DNA from: Saprospiraceae bacterium
Lineage (GTDB): Bacteria > Bacteroidota > Bacteroidia > Chitinophagales > Saprospiraceae
Direction of reading: 5' to 3'
NCBI GenBank assembly: GCA_013001975.1
Contig: JABDKX010000104.1
Coordinates: forward strand, 1 to 33,253
Length of the DNA: 33,253 nucleotides
In this document: in pieces, positions 24,284 through 31,779 of the stretch
Numbering within the stretch: position 1 is the stretch's first letter
Layout of the letters: each line of letters opens with the position of its first letter
Position numbers and translations under genes: made by a program
The notes under the pieces: model-generated
What the model was told of the DNA's origin: nothing
The model's input: only the letters and a program-made list of their open reading frames with translations
Database searches by the model: none

Positions 24284-24348
24284 CCCACCCGCTTCGCGGT
24301 TCTCTCACCAAACCTTACGGTTTGTTCCTTCGGATTACGTTTCGTTCA
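24284..24348 (+). repeat. 65-bp multi-hairpin cassette, copy B (divergent)
   Basis: Same layout as copies A and C, with one base fewer after the first hairpin and several substitutions. The stems CCGC-TTC-GCGG and CAAACC-TTAC-GGTTTG are kept while the loop changes; the third hairpin reads TCC-TTC-GGA. Confidence 0.9.
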
Positions 24349-24414
24349 CCCACCCGCTTCGCGGTTCTCTTCACCAAACCTTATGGTTTGATCCTCCGGA
24401 TTTCGCTTCGTTCA
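24349..24414 (+). repeat. 66-bp multi-hairpin cassette, copy C
   Basis: It abuts copy B without spacer. Hairpins: CCGC-TTC-GCGG at 24354-24364, CAAACC-TTAT-GGTTTG at 24375-24390, and ATCC-TCC-GGAT at 24391-24401. It is nearly identical to copy A, including the following TATTG and the first 9-bp unit. Confidence 0.92.
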
Positions 24415-24419
24415 TATTG

Positions 24420-24536
24420 TATTCATTGAATTCATTGTATTCATTGTATTCATTGTATTCATTGTTTTCATTGCTTACATTGTATTCATTGTATTCATTG
24501 CTTACATTGCTTACATTGCTTACATTGTTTTCATTG
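24420..24536 (+). repeat. 9-bp tandem array, thirteen units
   Basis: Thirteen exact 9-bp steps (117 bp). Most are TATTCATTG; four are CTTACATTG, clustered toward the right end; two are TTTTCATTG and one AATTCATTG. The CTTACATTG cluster of three suggests recent local duplication. Confidence 0.95.
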
Positions 24537-24612
24537 GTAAATATGGATGGTTTTTATTGCCAATAATTGAGTTTGGTATGACTTTTGAATCTTAATAGAA
24601 AAACTTAAATCC

Positions 24613-24993
24613 ATGCAACTATTTATTTTAATACTAGTGACTTTAAATTTATTTCCGTCTCAACAGGCCGAAGTAATCAATGAATCCGCAGAGAATGGAA
24701 TAGTCATTGAAATAGTGGATGCTGAAAACTTAGATTTTCAGTTTACCATGAAATACGAAGAAAGAAGGAAAATGATCAAAGTAAGATCAGAAAAACCAAT
24801 TAAGTCTTTAAGGACAGTTGATGCTGCTACAAGTACACACAGAGGGTATAATGTGGCAGGTTCTGAATTGATCTTTTTACCGAAAAGCGATTTTCCTTTA
24901 GGTTCTCATGTTGCAGAATTCAAATTTGAAAATTCCAATAAGGTTGTTTTGGCCAAGATACACGTAACCGAACCAGCCCTTGTAAACGGCTAA
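24613..24993 (+). CDS. Hypothetical small secreted protein
   Basis: 126 residues, not recognised. Signal peptide MQLFILILVTLNLFPSQQA, then a beta-rich mature part with alternating hydrophobic residues (GIVIEIVDAENLDFQFTMKY, KSLRTVDAATSTHRGYNVAG, GSHVAEFKFENSNKVVLAKI) that would suit a single Ig-like or jelly-roll domain. There is no lipobox, no T9SS tail and no cysteine in the mature part. It sits alone between the composite repeat and a strong terminator, so it is monocistronic. Confidence 0.65.
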   Translation: MQLFILILVTLNLFPSQQAEVINESAENGIVIEIVDAENLDFQFTMKYEERRKMIKVRSEKPIKSLRTVDAATSTHRGYNVAGSELIFLPKSDFPLGSHVAEFKFENSNKVVLAKIHVTEPALVNG

Positions 24994-25030
24994 TAAAATA
25001 AACTTAACATACTAACTTAATACGTTCAAG

Positions 25031-25062
25031 GCGCGTTCACTTTTTGTGAACGGGCTTTTTTT
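25031..25062 (+). terminator. Terminator after the small secreted protein gene
   Basis: The stem CGTTCAC / GTGAACG has a five-T loop, is extended by GC pairs beyond one G-G mismatch, and is followed by seven T. It reaches the last bases of the convergent response-regulator gene. Confidence 0.85.
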
Positions 25063-25762
25063 ATGGGTTGTCACTGACAAATTTATAACCTACGCCATGA
25101 ACAGATTTGATGTATTGAGGCTTTTTTGGATCTTCTTCAAAGTGCTTTCTTAAAGCTGCTATAAAATTGTCGATTGTTCGTGTAGAAGGGAAGACATCAT
25201 ATCCCCAAACTGATTTGAGAATGTCTTGTCTCGAAACTACTTGGTTTCGATTTATTATCAATAATTTGATGATGCTTATCTCCTTAGAACTCATGTCAAA
25301 TGTATGTGCATTGTTGCGTCCGACATGCGTTTTAAAATTGATAGAATTTGTTCCAAACGTATAAATACCTTCAACAATATCGACGGCATCATCTTGCGTT
25401 CTTTTTAATAAGTTTTGAATTCTAATCAGTAATTCTTCTATTTCAAATGGTTTGGTCAGATAGTCGTCTGCGCCATTTTTTAAACCTTTTATTCTATCGC
25501 TTGAAGTATCTTTCGCAGAAATGATGATGATCGGCATTTCTGTGTTTTTTAAGCGATGTCTTGTCAGAACGTCCATGCCATTTACAAATGGCAACATCAA
25601 ATCGAGAATGGCTAAATCAAAATATTCGTTTTCAAATTTTTCCAAGGCTTCTTTGCCATCATTGGCAACTATAGCTTCATAGCCTTCCATTTCTAAGTTT
25701 AATTTAATAACCTTCCTCAGACTCGGTTCATCCTCAACTAATAATAATCGCTTTTTCTTCAT
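25061..25762 (-). CDS. OmpR/PhoB-family response regulator
   Basis: 233 residues. The receiver domain (1-115) has the acidic pair E10/D11 in LLVEDEPS, phosphoacceptor D54 in LAILDLMLP, S82 in IIISAKD and K104 in YLTKPFE. The DNA-binding winged-helix output domain (~130-230) shows SSKEISIIKLLIINRNQVVSRQDILKSVWG and a C-terminal IKSVHGVGYKFV. It is a transcription factor activated by phosphorylation, and the partner kinase is the overlapping upstream gene (four-base overlap). The targets are not deducible; the operon partner hemL hints at, but does not prove, a haem or redox link. Confidence 0.95.
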   Translation of the reverse strand: MKKKRLLLVEDEPSLRKVIKLNLEMEGYEAIVANDGKEALEKFENEYFDLAILDLMLPFVNGMDVLTRHRLKNTEMPIIIISAKDTSSDRIKGLKNGADDYLTKPFEIEELLIRIQNLLKRTQDDAVDIVEGIYTFGTNSINFKTHVGRNNAHTFDMSSKEISIIKLLIINRNQVVSRQDILKSVWGYDVFPSTRTIDNFIAALRKHFEEDPKKPQYIKSVHGVGYKFVSDNP

Positions 25763-26709
25763 ATTGGGAAACCTATTTTAACCTCAGTGCCAGAAGGTTT
25801 ATTATCTAAAATATCCAAGGAAGCTTTGTGTGCTTCTGCAATTTCTTTGACAATAAAAAGACCAAGACCAGTCCCTTTAGTTTGCCTGATATTTTCATCT
25901 CCAACACGATAAAACTTATTCAATATTTTTTTCTTTTCTTCATCTTTAATGCCTTCTCCAAAATCTGAAATTGATAAAATCATTTGATTGTTTTCAATAA
26001 CGGTTGAAATTTGAATTTGATTTGAATCACCAGAATACTTTACAGCATTATCAATAATATTGTCAATAAGTTTGGTTAAAGCTTCTTTGTCTCCTTTGAT
26101 CATCTGCTTAGTTTTCAGTAGATCAAGCTCCATGTCGATGTGAGGAAATATTTTTGCGATCCTATCGGCTCTAACTTTTACCAAATCAGAAAAGTTTATC
26201 GATTCAAAATTAAACTGGTACGCACTCTCCATTTGAGCTGCAGTTAAAATATTATTAACCAATGACTCCAATCTTAACGATTCTTCATAAGATGTATTGA
26301 GTAATGATAAGGATTGTTCTTTATCGAGCTCTTTATTCGCTAGGGTTCTGTTAATTAAATTCAAAGAAGTGATCGGCGTTTTCAATTCATGAGTGACACT
26401 TAATAGAAAATTGTTTAGCCTGGAATTCAGTTTTAATTCTGCCCATACAGCCCGATAGATAAGTACCAGTCCAATGATGATTGATATCGCAAAAACCAAG
26501 CCTTCACCAAGTACCATTATTTTAGAAGATTCATATTCGTTTTCTATATCTTCCAGACTTTGAATATTGTTTTCTACTAAATATTCTTTTTTAAGATTAT
26601 AAATTTCAGAATTTTTCTTTGATAATAAAATGGCCCACCAACTGAATGCTGCCACAAGATAGGTCATGACAATAAGATGGAAAATGCGGTATTTATTTAT
26701 CTTTTTCAA
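25759..26709 (-). CDS. Membrane sensor histidine kinase
   Basis: 316 residues. Two membrane helices (FHLIVMTYLVAAFSWWAILL at ~10-29 and GLVFAISIIIGLVLIYRAVW at ~70-89) enclose a small ~40-residue extracytoplasmic segment, too short for a large sensor domain. The kinase core has the H box FLLSVTHELKTPITSLN (phosphoacceptor H107), N box NIIDNAVKYS, G1 box DFGEGIKD, F box region LNKFYRV and G2 box GTGLGLFIVKE. It probably senses a membrane or intramembrane cue. It starts three bases after the hemL stop and overlaps the response regulator by four bases, so all three genes share one transcript. Confidence 0.94.
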   Translation of the reverse strand: MKKINKYRIFHLIVMTYLVAAFSWWAILLSKKNSEIYNLKKEYLVENNIQSLEDIENEYESSKIMVLGEGLVFAISIIIGLVLIYRAVWAELKLNSRLNNFLLSVTHELKTPITSLNLINRTLANKELDKEQSLSLLNTSYEESLRLESLVNNILTAAQMESAYQFNFESINFSDLVKVRADRIAKIFPHIDMELDLLKTKQMIKGDKEALTKLIDNIIDNAVKYSGDSNQIQISTVIENNQMILSISDFGEGIKDEEKKKILNKFYRVGDENIRQTKGTGLGLFIVKEIAEAHKASLDILDNKPSGTEVKIGFPI

Positions 26710-26712
26710 CGA

Positions 26713-28002
26713 TTATTTATGCATCACTTTATCAAAAGCAGCATTGATTAACTTGGCAGCTTTTTTTAATGTTTTTTTATCATGAGCAGCTGAAACAAAA
26801 CCAACTTCATATCCTGAAGGACCCAAATAAACACCCTGATTTAAAAGTTCAGCATGCATTTTTCTAAACAAACTCATCTTTTCAGGATTGATGTCATCTG
26901 CTGTGATTGCTCTTTTATTTGAAAATGAAAACCAAAAAATCGATCCAATTGTTTGAATTCTAACTTTGTATTTTTTTGTTTTAATATGCTTGCTAATAAG
27001 GTTGACAAAGTATTGTGTTTTATCTTCAAGCTTTGAGTAGAATCCTTTTTTTAGTAATTCTTTTAAAGTTGCTATACCTGCAGATATAGCTAAAGGGTTA
27101 GCTGACAATGTGCCCGCTTGGTAAACATCACCTAAAGGAGCCACTTTTTTCATGATTTTTTCTTTACCTCCAAAAGCGCCAACTGGCAATCCACCACCAA
27201 TAATTTTTCCAAAGGTTATAAGATCGGGTTTGATGTTGTAATGACCACTGGCACCTTCAAAGCCAGCTCTGAAACCAGAAATGACTTCATCGAAAATTAA
27301 CAATGCACCATATTTGTCACATAACTTTCTCAGTCCTTTCAAGTAACTTTTATTTTGTAAAAGCAAGCCATTATTGGCTGGGATAGGTTCAATAATAATC
27401 GCTGCGACATCTTTATTTTTCTTCAAAACTTTTTCGCATGCTGCTAAGTCATTTAAAGGTAAAACAATTGTTTCTTTAGCAAACGATTCTGGAATGCCGG
27501 CAGATGTTGATACGCCAAATGTTGCCAATCCTGATCCTGCCTTGACCAACAAAGAATCCACGTGACCATGATAACAACCTTCGAATTTTATGATCTTATT
27601 TTTTCCTGTGTAACCTCTGGCTAATCTGATCGCTGACATGACGGCTTCAGTCCCTGAACTGACAAAACGAACCATATCCAAATATCTGTGATTCTTTAGC
27701 AATAGTTTACCTATTTCATTACCTAAAGCTGTTGGCGTTCCGAATGACGTTCCATTTTTTAAATTCTTATTCAGCGTCGTACGAATTGCTTTATGATTAT
27801 GTCCCAGAATAAGCGGTCCCCAGCTGCAACAAAAATCAATATATTCATTGTTGTCGACATCTGTAATATGGCATCCTTTGCCTTTTTTTATGAAAATAGG
27901 AGGTCCATCTACTGATTTAAAAGCTCTTACGGGTGAATGAACCCCTCCTGGAAACATTTTTTGCGCTTCTTTATAAAGCCTAGCGGATTTATTTCTCTTC
28001 AA
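26713..28002 (-). CDS. hemL: Glutamate-1-semialdehyde 2,1-aminomutase
   Basis: 429 residues, usual for HemL. A PLP enzyme that converts glutamate-1-semialdehyde to 5-aminolevulinate in the C5 pathway of haem synthesis; cytoplasmic. Hallmarks: MFPGGVHSPVRAF at the N-terminus, FVSSGTEAVMSAIRLARG for PLP phosphate binding, EGCYHGHVDSLLVKAGSG, LIFDEVISGFRAG with the PLP-nitrogen aspartate, and TFGKIIGGGLPVGAFGG where K266 is the Schiff-base lysine. It is the first gene of an operon with a histidine kinase and a response regulator, not with other hem genes. The start is ATG with a -7 promoter box 20 bases upstream. Confidence 0.96.
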   Translation of the reverse strand: MKRNKSARLYKEAQKMFPGGVHSPVRAFKSVDGPPIFIKKGKGCHITDVDNNEYIDFCCSWGPLILGHNHKAIRTTLNKNLKNGTSFGTPTALGNEIGKLLLKNHRYLDMVRFVSSGTEAVMSAIRLARGYTGKNKIIKFEGCYHGHVDSLLVKAGSGLATFGVSTSAGIPESFAKETIVLPLNDLAACEKVLKKNKDVAAIIIEPIPANNGLLLQNKSYLKGLRKLCDKYGALLIFDEVISGFRAGFEGASGHYNIKPDLITFGKIIGGGLPVGAFGGKEKIMKKVAPLGDVYQAGTLSANPLAISAGIATLKELLKKGFYSKLEDKTQYFVNLISKHIKTKKYKVRIQTIGSIFWFSFSNKRAITADDINPEKMSLFRKMHAELLNQGVYLGPSGYEVGFVSAAHDKKTLKKAAKLINAAFDKVMHK

Positions 28003-28021
28003 AATATCTGTTATTTTGCGA

Positions 28022-28029
28022 CAAAAATA
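28022..28029 (-). promoter_or_regulatory. Bacteroidota -7 promoter element for the hemL operon
   Basis: On the minus strand the sequence reads TATTTTTG, matching TAnnTTTG, ending about 20 bases before the hemL ATG. No good -33 TTG was found. Confidence 0.5.
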
Positions 28030-28102
28030 AGCCTAATTGGTAACTGATTTTGCTGAATTCATGATAATTCTGCTTATCAAAAATTATTATAAATAAACTG
28101 TG

Positions 28103-28110
28103 TAACTTTA
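28103..28110 (+). promoter_or_regulatory. Weak -7-like element before the HU-CCDC81/SPOR gene
   Basis: TAACTTTA has one mismatch to TAnnTTTG and lies 24 bases before the TTG start at 28134. Confidence 0.25.
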
Positions 28111-28133
28111 CGCGCCTGAGAATAGATTAAAAT

Positions 28134-29390
28134 TTGCAAATAGATATAGCTGAATCGATAAGAGAAACGCTGGCAGAGCGGAATCCAGTGGGTTTGTACG
28201 GATTAGGGACCTTGTCCTTAGATCACGTGCCTGCTGATTTTGGTCATCTTAGAAAATCACTCTATCCTCCTAAAATGGACATGATTTTTACTGAAACCAT
28301 GTCCAACAATTCCGCTATAATCGATTGGTTGTCCCTCAAATATGATATTACCATCGAAGAAGCTCAAAAAGCATTTACATCGTTTTGTGAAAAGTTGCTG
28401 AATGCAATGGTCAATTATGGCAAAGTTAATCTTCAAGGTGTTGCATATTTTTATAAAGATGAAGATCAAATTCTCAGATGCGAACCCGATCAACAATTTT
28501 TGTCTTTATTCTATAGAGGATTGCCAGAAGTAGAAATTAGCTTGCTGTCTGCTAACAAAGATGTCATTACGCCGCCTCCTGTTGTACCAGTTGATAAGCC
28601 AGACAGTCAATCTCAATTGATCGAAAATGATATTGAAACCATTGAAGACAATTTTGGCAATATTGAAGAGGAGATTGAATTGATTGAAGATAAAGCTGAA
28701 GAGATTGAAGAAGTTCAAGAAAGAGAAGAACCAATCGAGCATGAAGCATTTGATATTTCACTTACTAATGAAAAAGAAGAATCAGAATCACTCGGTTCAA
28801 CTGCTACACCGGTGATAGTTAATGAAATATCAGAAACAGTTGATAATACTAAAGTTGTTCAATCTGAGCTAACAGAACCGACTAACGAGGTAACTTGGAA
28901 TCCAGATAATTCTAATGCTAAATGGGATGAAGGCGATTCTATTTTTAATTTGAAAACCTTACTCTTATTACTTGCTTTATTATTGTTGTTGTGCATAGGT
29001 TATTATGCGTGCAACAAATTAATGAACAATAAGGGTGTCCTTCCGCCTTCTGATGATCCGACCAATTTGATTGATGAAGACAACCCAGATCTTGCAGCAG
29101 GCTTGATTGACAGCAGCAGTCTTGAAAATGGTACCGTTGCTTTACCTGAAAAATGTATTATTATAACGGGTGCATTCAAATACTCAAGGAATGCCATAAG
29201 AATGCAAGATAAGTTAGTGAGAGCAGGGTATGATGTTTACAAAGAAACCAATGGTAACTTGACAAGGGTAGGGTTTAAGTATGATTGTAAAAATGAAAAC
29301 CTAGAAGATTATCTTCAGAATATAAGAAGAACCATATCTAAAAAAGCATGGTACCTCGATCCCAGTTTGTATGTTGAATATGAACAGTAA
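28134..29390 (+). CDS. HU-CCDC81 and SPOR domain membrane protein
   Basis: 418 residues from a TTG start (TTG CAA ATA GAT); the conserved N-terminus begins at once, so the TTG is needed. Residues 1-60 and ~60-138 match the paired bacterial HU-CCDC81 domains (ESIRETLAERNPVGLYGLGT, MVNYGKVNLQGVAYFY). An acidic linker with Ile/Glu repeats follows (160-205), then one membrane helix (LKTLLLLLALLLLLCIGYY, 274-292) and a C-terminal SPOR domain (~341-410, CIIITGAFKYSRNAIRMQDK). The topology implies HU-like domains in the cytoplasm and SPOR in the periplasm, where SPOR binds denuded septal peptidoglycan. This is a known Bacteroidota architecture, probably linked to division. It converges on the peroxidase gene with a six-base gap. 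Confidence 0.88.
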   Translation: MQIDIAESIRETLAERNPVGLYGLGTLSLDHVPADFGHLRKSLYPPKMDMIFTETMSNNSAIIDWLSLKYDITIEEAQKAFTSFCEKLLNAMVNYGKVNLQGVAYFYKDEDQILRCEPDQQFLSLFYRGLPEVEISLLSANKDVITPPPVVPVDKPDSQSQLIENDIETIEDNFGNIEEEIELIEDKAEEIEEVQEREEPIEHEAFDISLTNEKEESESLGSTATPVIVNEISETVDNTKVVQSELTEPTNEVTWNPDNSNAKWDEGDSIFNLKTLLLLLALLLLLCIGYYACNKLMNNKGVLPPSDDPTNLIDEDNPDLAAGLIDSSSLENGTVALPEKCIIITGAFKYSRNAIRMQDKLVRAGYDVYKETNGNLTRVGFKYDCKNENLEDYLQNIRRTISKKAWYLDPSLYVEYEQ

Positions 29391-29396
29391 TTAGAT

Positions 29397-30737
29397 TTAA
29401 TTACAACCTAAGTCAATTCTACTTTGTGCATCATTATTTGGAAAGCAAAAACCAGAAAGTAAAGATTCTGGAGCGTAACGTTCCATTTCTGGATCACGCA
29501 AAGCCTTCTCTATAAATGCTATCAATTGCAGTTTTTCTTCTTCTGTTAATCCTAAAGGAAGAAATTTTTCGGAAATTATTGATTGATCTACTCTTTCATT
29601 TTCAGTTTGAGCTAAGTTTTTATAATCTATAAGATCTTTTAAATTTCTTTTGCTTGCACCGTGGAAATAAAAAGGGGCGTCTCCTACATTGTAAATTCCT
29701 GGCACTTTAAATTTAAAGTTGTCCTCAGGTCTTAAAGTAAATCCACCTCGACCAAAATTTCTTCTGTCATTAGCAAAAGCATTAAATGAAGGACTTTGGT
29801 CCATATCCTTAACGCCAAGTGCATGAAATTCTAAAGATCCAAGGTTTTCTTCATAATGACAATTGCTACAATTGGCTTTACCGAAGAATAAGATGGCTCC
29901 TTTTTTCTCATCGTAGCCCAATGCGGAGTTCTGGCCTTTAAGCCAATTTTGAAATGGAGCTTTATTTGTGAGAATTGTTCGAATGTATGCTGACAATGCC
30001 AGTGCGCCGGCATAGTTGCTGTATCTTAATGAATCAACTAATTCTGGGTATGCTGAATCAAAATGTGATCGGTAACCATAGGCATCAATCAGTTCTTCAT
30101 TTATTGTATAACGATGAGATTCTATACCCTCAAAGTTTTGAGTTTCAATCGCTTCGAATCCAAGATGGTTTCTTTCAGTATCTTCTCTGAGATCCCAAAC
30201 AGCTTCAGTATCTTCATTAACACCTCTTGCTCCAAATTGACCATTCCAAAAAGTATTTTTAACAAAAGCGACATTAGCTAAACTGAGAGGTCTTGCACTT
30301 TGAACGTCCAATTCTGATTCCACATATTCAGGATGTCTTCTTCTATCTTCACCATTTAAACCAAATCCTTGCCCTCCATCAGCTATACCTTGGAAGTTTC
30401 CTGGTCTGAAACCAGCTTCTGGAATATGACAAGTAGCACAAGAGTAAGTTCCTTTTCCTGATTCTTTAACAGCGCCCATTGCAAATCCTGTTTCGTAAAA
30501 TAGAAACTTCCCTAATTCGACACGCTCTGGTGTTAATAAGTTTTTCTGATCTTGCTGAATAGCCGATAAATCATTTTCATCTGGAAGAATATAATACTCC
30601 ATTTGTCCAGTGGGAGAGGCCTTTTTTATCAAAGCTTCCATTTCTTGATCTAATTCAATCAATTCGGGCATTTTATCTTTTACACATGCTGAAAATAAGC
30701 ATAGCCCTAGAATTGAAATCAAAAACTGTTTACTCAT
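29397..30737 (-). CDS. Di-haem cytochrome-c peroxidase/MauG-family lipoprotein, paralogue 1
   Basis: 446 residues. Lipoprotein signal MSKQFLISILGLCLFSAC (Cys18). Two c-type haem sites: CATCH at 100-104 (YSCATCHIPEAGF) and CSNCH at 290-294 (FGKANCSNCHYEENLGS). Family landmarks include VELGKFLFYE, ARPLSLANVAFVKNTFWNG (RNtPsl.N..y...fWDGR in classical members), LALSAYIRTI, GRGGF and VPGIYNVGDAPFYFHGA. It acts in the periplasm or at the membrane, reducing peroxide or oxidising a substrate; the exact reaction is not readable. The sequence around ETQNFEGIESHR lacks the usual NP.EMG motif, so it is not a canonical peroxidase. A close paralogue lies at 31780-33147. Confidence 0.9.
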   Translation of the reverse strand: MSKQFLISILGLCLFSACVKDKMPELIELDQEMEALIKKASPTGQMEYYILPDENDLSAIQQDQKNLLTPERVELGKFLFYETGFAMGAVKESGKGTYSCATCHIPEAGFRPGNFQGIADGGQGFGLNGEDRRRHPEYVESELDVQSARPLSLANVAFVKNTFWNGQFGARGVNEDTEAVWDLREDTERNHLGFEAIETQNFEGIESHRYTINEELIDAYGYRSHFDSAYPELVDSLRYSNYAGALALSAYIRTILTNKAPFQNWLKGQNSALGYDEKKGAILFFGKANCSNCHYEENLGSLEFHALGVKDMDQSPSFNAFANDRRNFGRGGFTLRPEDNFKFKVPGIYNVGDAPFYFHGASKRNLKDLIDYKNLAQTENERVDQSIISEKFLPLGLTEEEKLQLIAFIEKALRDPEMERYAPESLLSGFCFPNNDAQSRIDLGCN

Positions 30738-30762
30738 GTATAACTTGCTTTAAAAGAAGTGA

Positions 30763-30770
30763 CAAAATTA
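30763..30770 (-). promoter_or_regulatory. Bacteroidota -7 promoter element for di-haem paralogue 1
   Basis: On the minus strand the sequence reads TAATTTTG, an exact TAnnTTTG match, 26 bases before the start codon at 30737. Confidence 0.5.
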
Positions 30771-30831
30771 ATAAAAATTGTCCAATTTTGCACATTTCAT
30801 ATTATAGATTTTTATAATATGTATATTGTTG

Positions 30832-30839
30832 TATTTTTG
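30832..30839 (+). promoter_or_regulatory. Bacteroidota -7 promoter element for the nucleotidyltransferase
   Basis: TATTTTTG matches TAnnTTTG and lies 30 bases before the ATG at 30869. Confidence 0.5.
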
Positions 30840-30868
30840 ACATTTTAAGCACACAGTTGATAAAAAGC

Positions 30869-31774
30869 ATGAAAAAGGACACAACTCTTCTAATATTGGC
30901 AGCAGGAATGGGGAGCCGCTATGGTTCACTAAAGCAAATGGATGCTTTTGGACCACATGGGGAAACCATTATCGATTATTCAATATATGATGCTATTGAA
31001 GCTGGATTTACCAAGATCGTTTTTATCGTTAGGGCTCATTTTCATGAAAAAATTGAAAAATTATTCAAAGAAAGGATAGGAGACAGAATTGAAATGGTCT
31101 TCGTAGATCAAAAATTGAAAAATCTTCCTGAAGGCTTTAAATTAAACCCTGAAAGAGAAAAGCCTTGGGGTACCGCACATGCTGTTTTGGTAGCTAAGGA
31201 TGTTATAAATGAGCCATTCGCCATAATCAACGCTGATGATTACTATGGGAAAGAATCTTATAAAACGGTCAATAATTTTTTGACACAAAATGACGATGAC
31301 AGTCATTACACGGTTATCTCTTACTTGTTAAAAAACACTTTGTCTGAACATGGCTCCGTAAATAGAGGCATTTGTATGTCTGATGAAAATCAAAATCTGA
31401 CTAAGATCGTCGAGACTTTGAAAATATTTAAAAATGAAGACGGATCGGGAAGGTATACATTGAATGAAAAAGAACAATACTTAGATCAAAACACCTTAGT
31501 TTCAATGAATATGTTTGGTTTTTATCCCAACTACTTTAAATATGTGAATGATTACTTCAAAACTTTTCTCAGAAATGAAGGTGATAAATTAAAATCGGAA
31601 TTCTTTATACCGTTTGTTCTAGATCAAATGATCAAAGACAAATTGATTAATGTGAAAGTTTTGACATCTCCTTCAACTTGGTTTGGTGTAACTTACAAGG
31701 AAGACAAACCAATAGTCATGGGGAAAATACAATCACTTATCGATCAAGGCGTTTATCCAGAAAAGTTGTGGTAG
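30869..31774 (+). CDS. Sugar-phosphate nucleotidyltransferase-like protein
   Basis: 302 residues from ATG 30869; a TTG at 30857 adds four residues and is less likely. The N-terminus TTLLILAAGMGSRYGSLKQM has the G-x-G-x-R signature of nucleotidyltransferases that activate sugar phosphates, followed by KPWGTAHAVLVAKD and INADDYYG (metal-binding aspartates). The C-terminal part (WFGVTYKEDKPIVMGKIQSL) is typical of stand-alone members in Bacteroidota, often found next to a sugar kinase. No such kinase is present here. The sugar and nucleotide are not identifiable from sequence. It is enclosed by two minus-strand di-haem paralogues, with only five bases to the end of the second. Confidence 0.82.
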   Translation: MKKDTTLLILAAGMGSRYGSLKQMDAFGPHGETIIDYSIYDAIEAGFTKIVFIVRAHFHEKIEKLFKERIGDRIEMVFVDQKLKNLPEGFKLNPEREKPWGTAHAVLVAKDVINEPFAIINADDYYGKESYKTVNNFLTQNDDDSHYTVISYLLKNTLSEHGSVNRGICMSDENQNLTKIVETLKIFKNEDGSGRYTLNEKEQYLDQNTLVSMNMFGFYPNYFKYVNDYFKTFLRNEGDKLKSEFFIPFVLDQMIKDKLINVKVLTSPSTWFGVTYKEDKPIVMGKIQSLIDQGVYPEKLW

Positions 31775-31779
31775 ATAAA

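Larger units (their letters stand above)
24085..24536. repeat. Composite repeat region: 9-bp tandem arrays alternating with multi-hairpin cassettes
   Basis: This fills most of the 565-base gap between 24047 and 24613, where I see no real gene. The order is: three 9-bp units, a 10-base spacer, cassette A (66 bp), TATTG, nine 9-bp units, a 10-base spacer, cassette B (65 bp), cassette C (66 bp) directly joined, TATTG, thirteen 9-bp units. The plus-strand open frame across it arises because the array period is a multiple of three and is judged not to be a gene. Bases 24537-24612 hold no recognisable element. Confidence 0.92.

Noticed and set aside
24091-24429. Plus-strand open frame of 112 codons with Leu-Tyr-Ser repeats
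   Set aside because: It lies entirely in the composite repeat; the frame stays open only because the array period is a multiple of three. No signal, domain or promoter supports it.
24085-24536. CRISPR array
   Set aside because: The repeated unit is 9 bp with no unique spacers between units, and there are no cas genes nearby.
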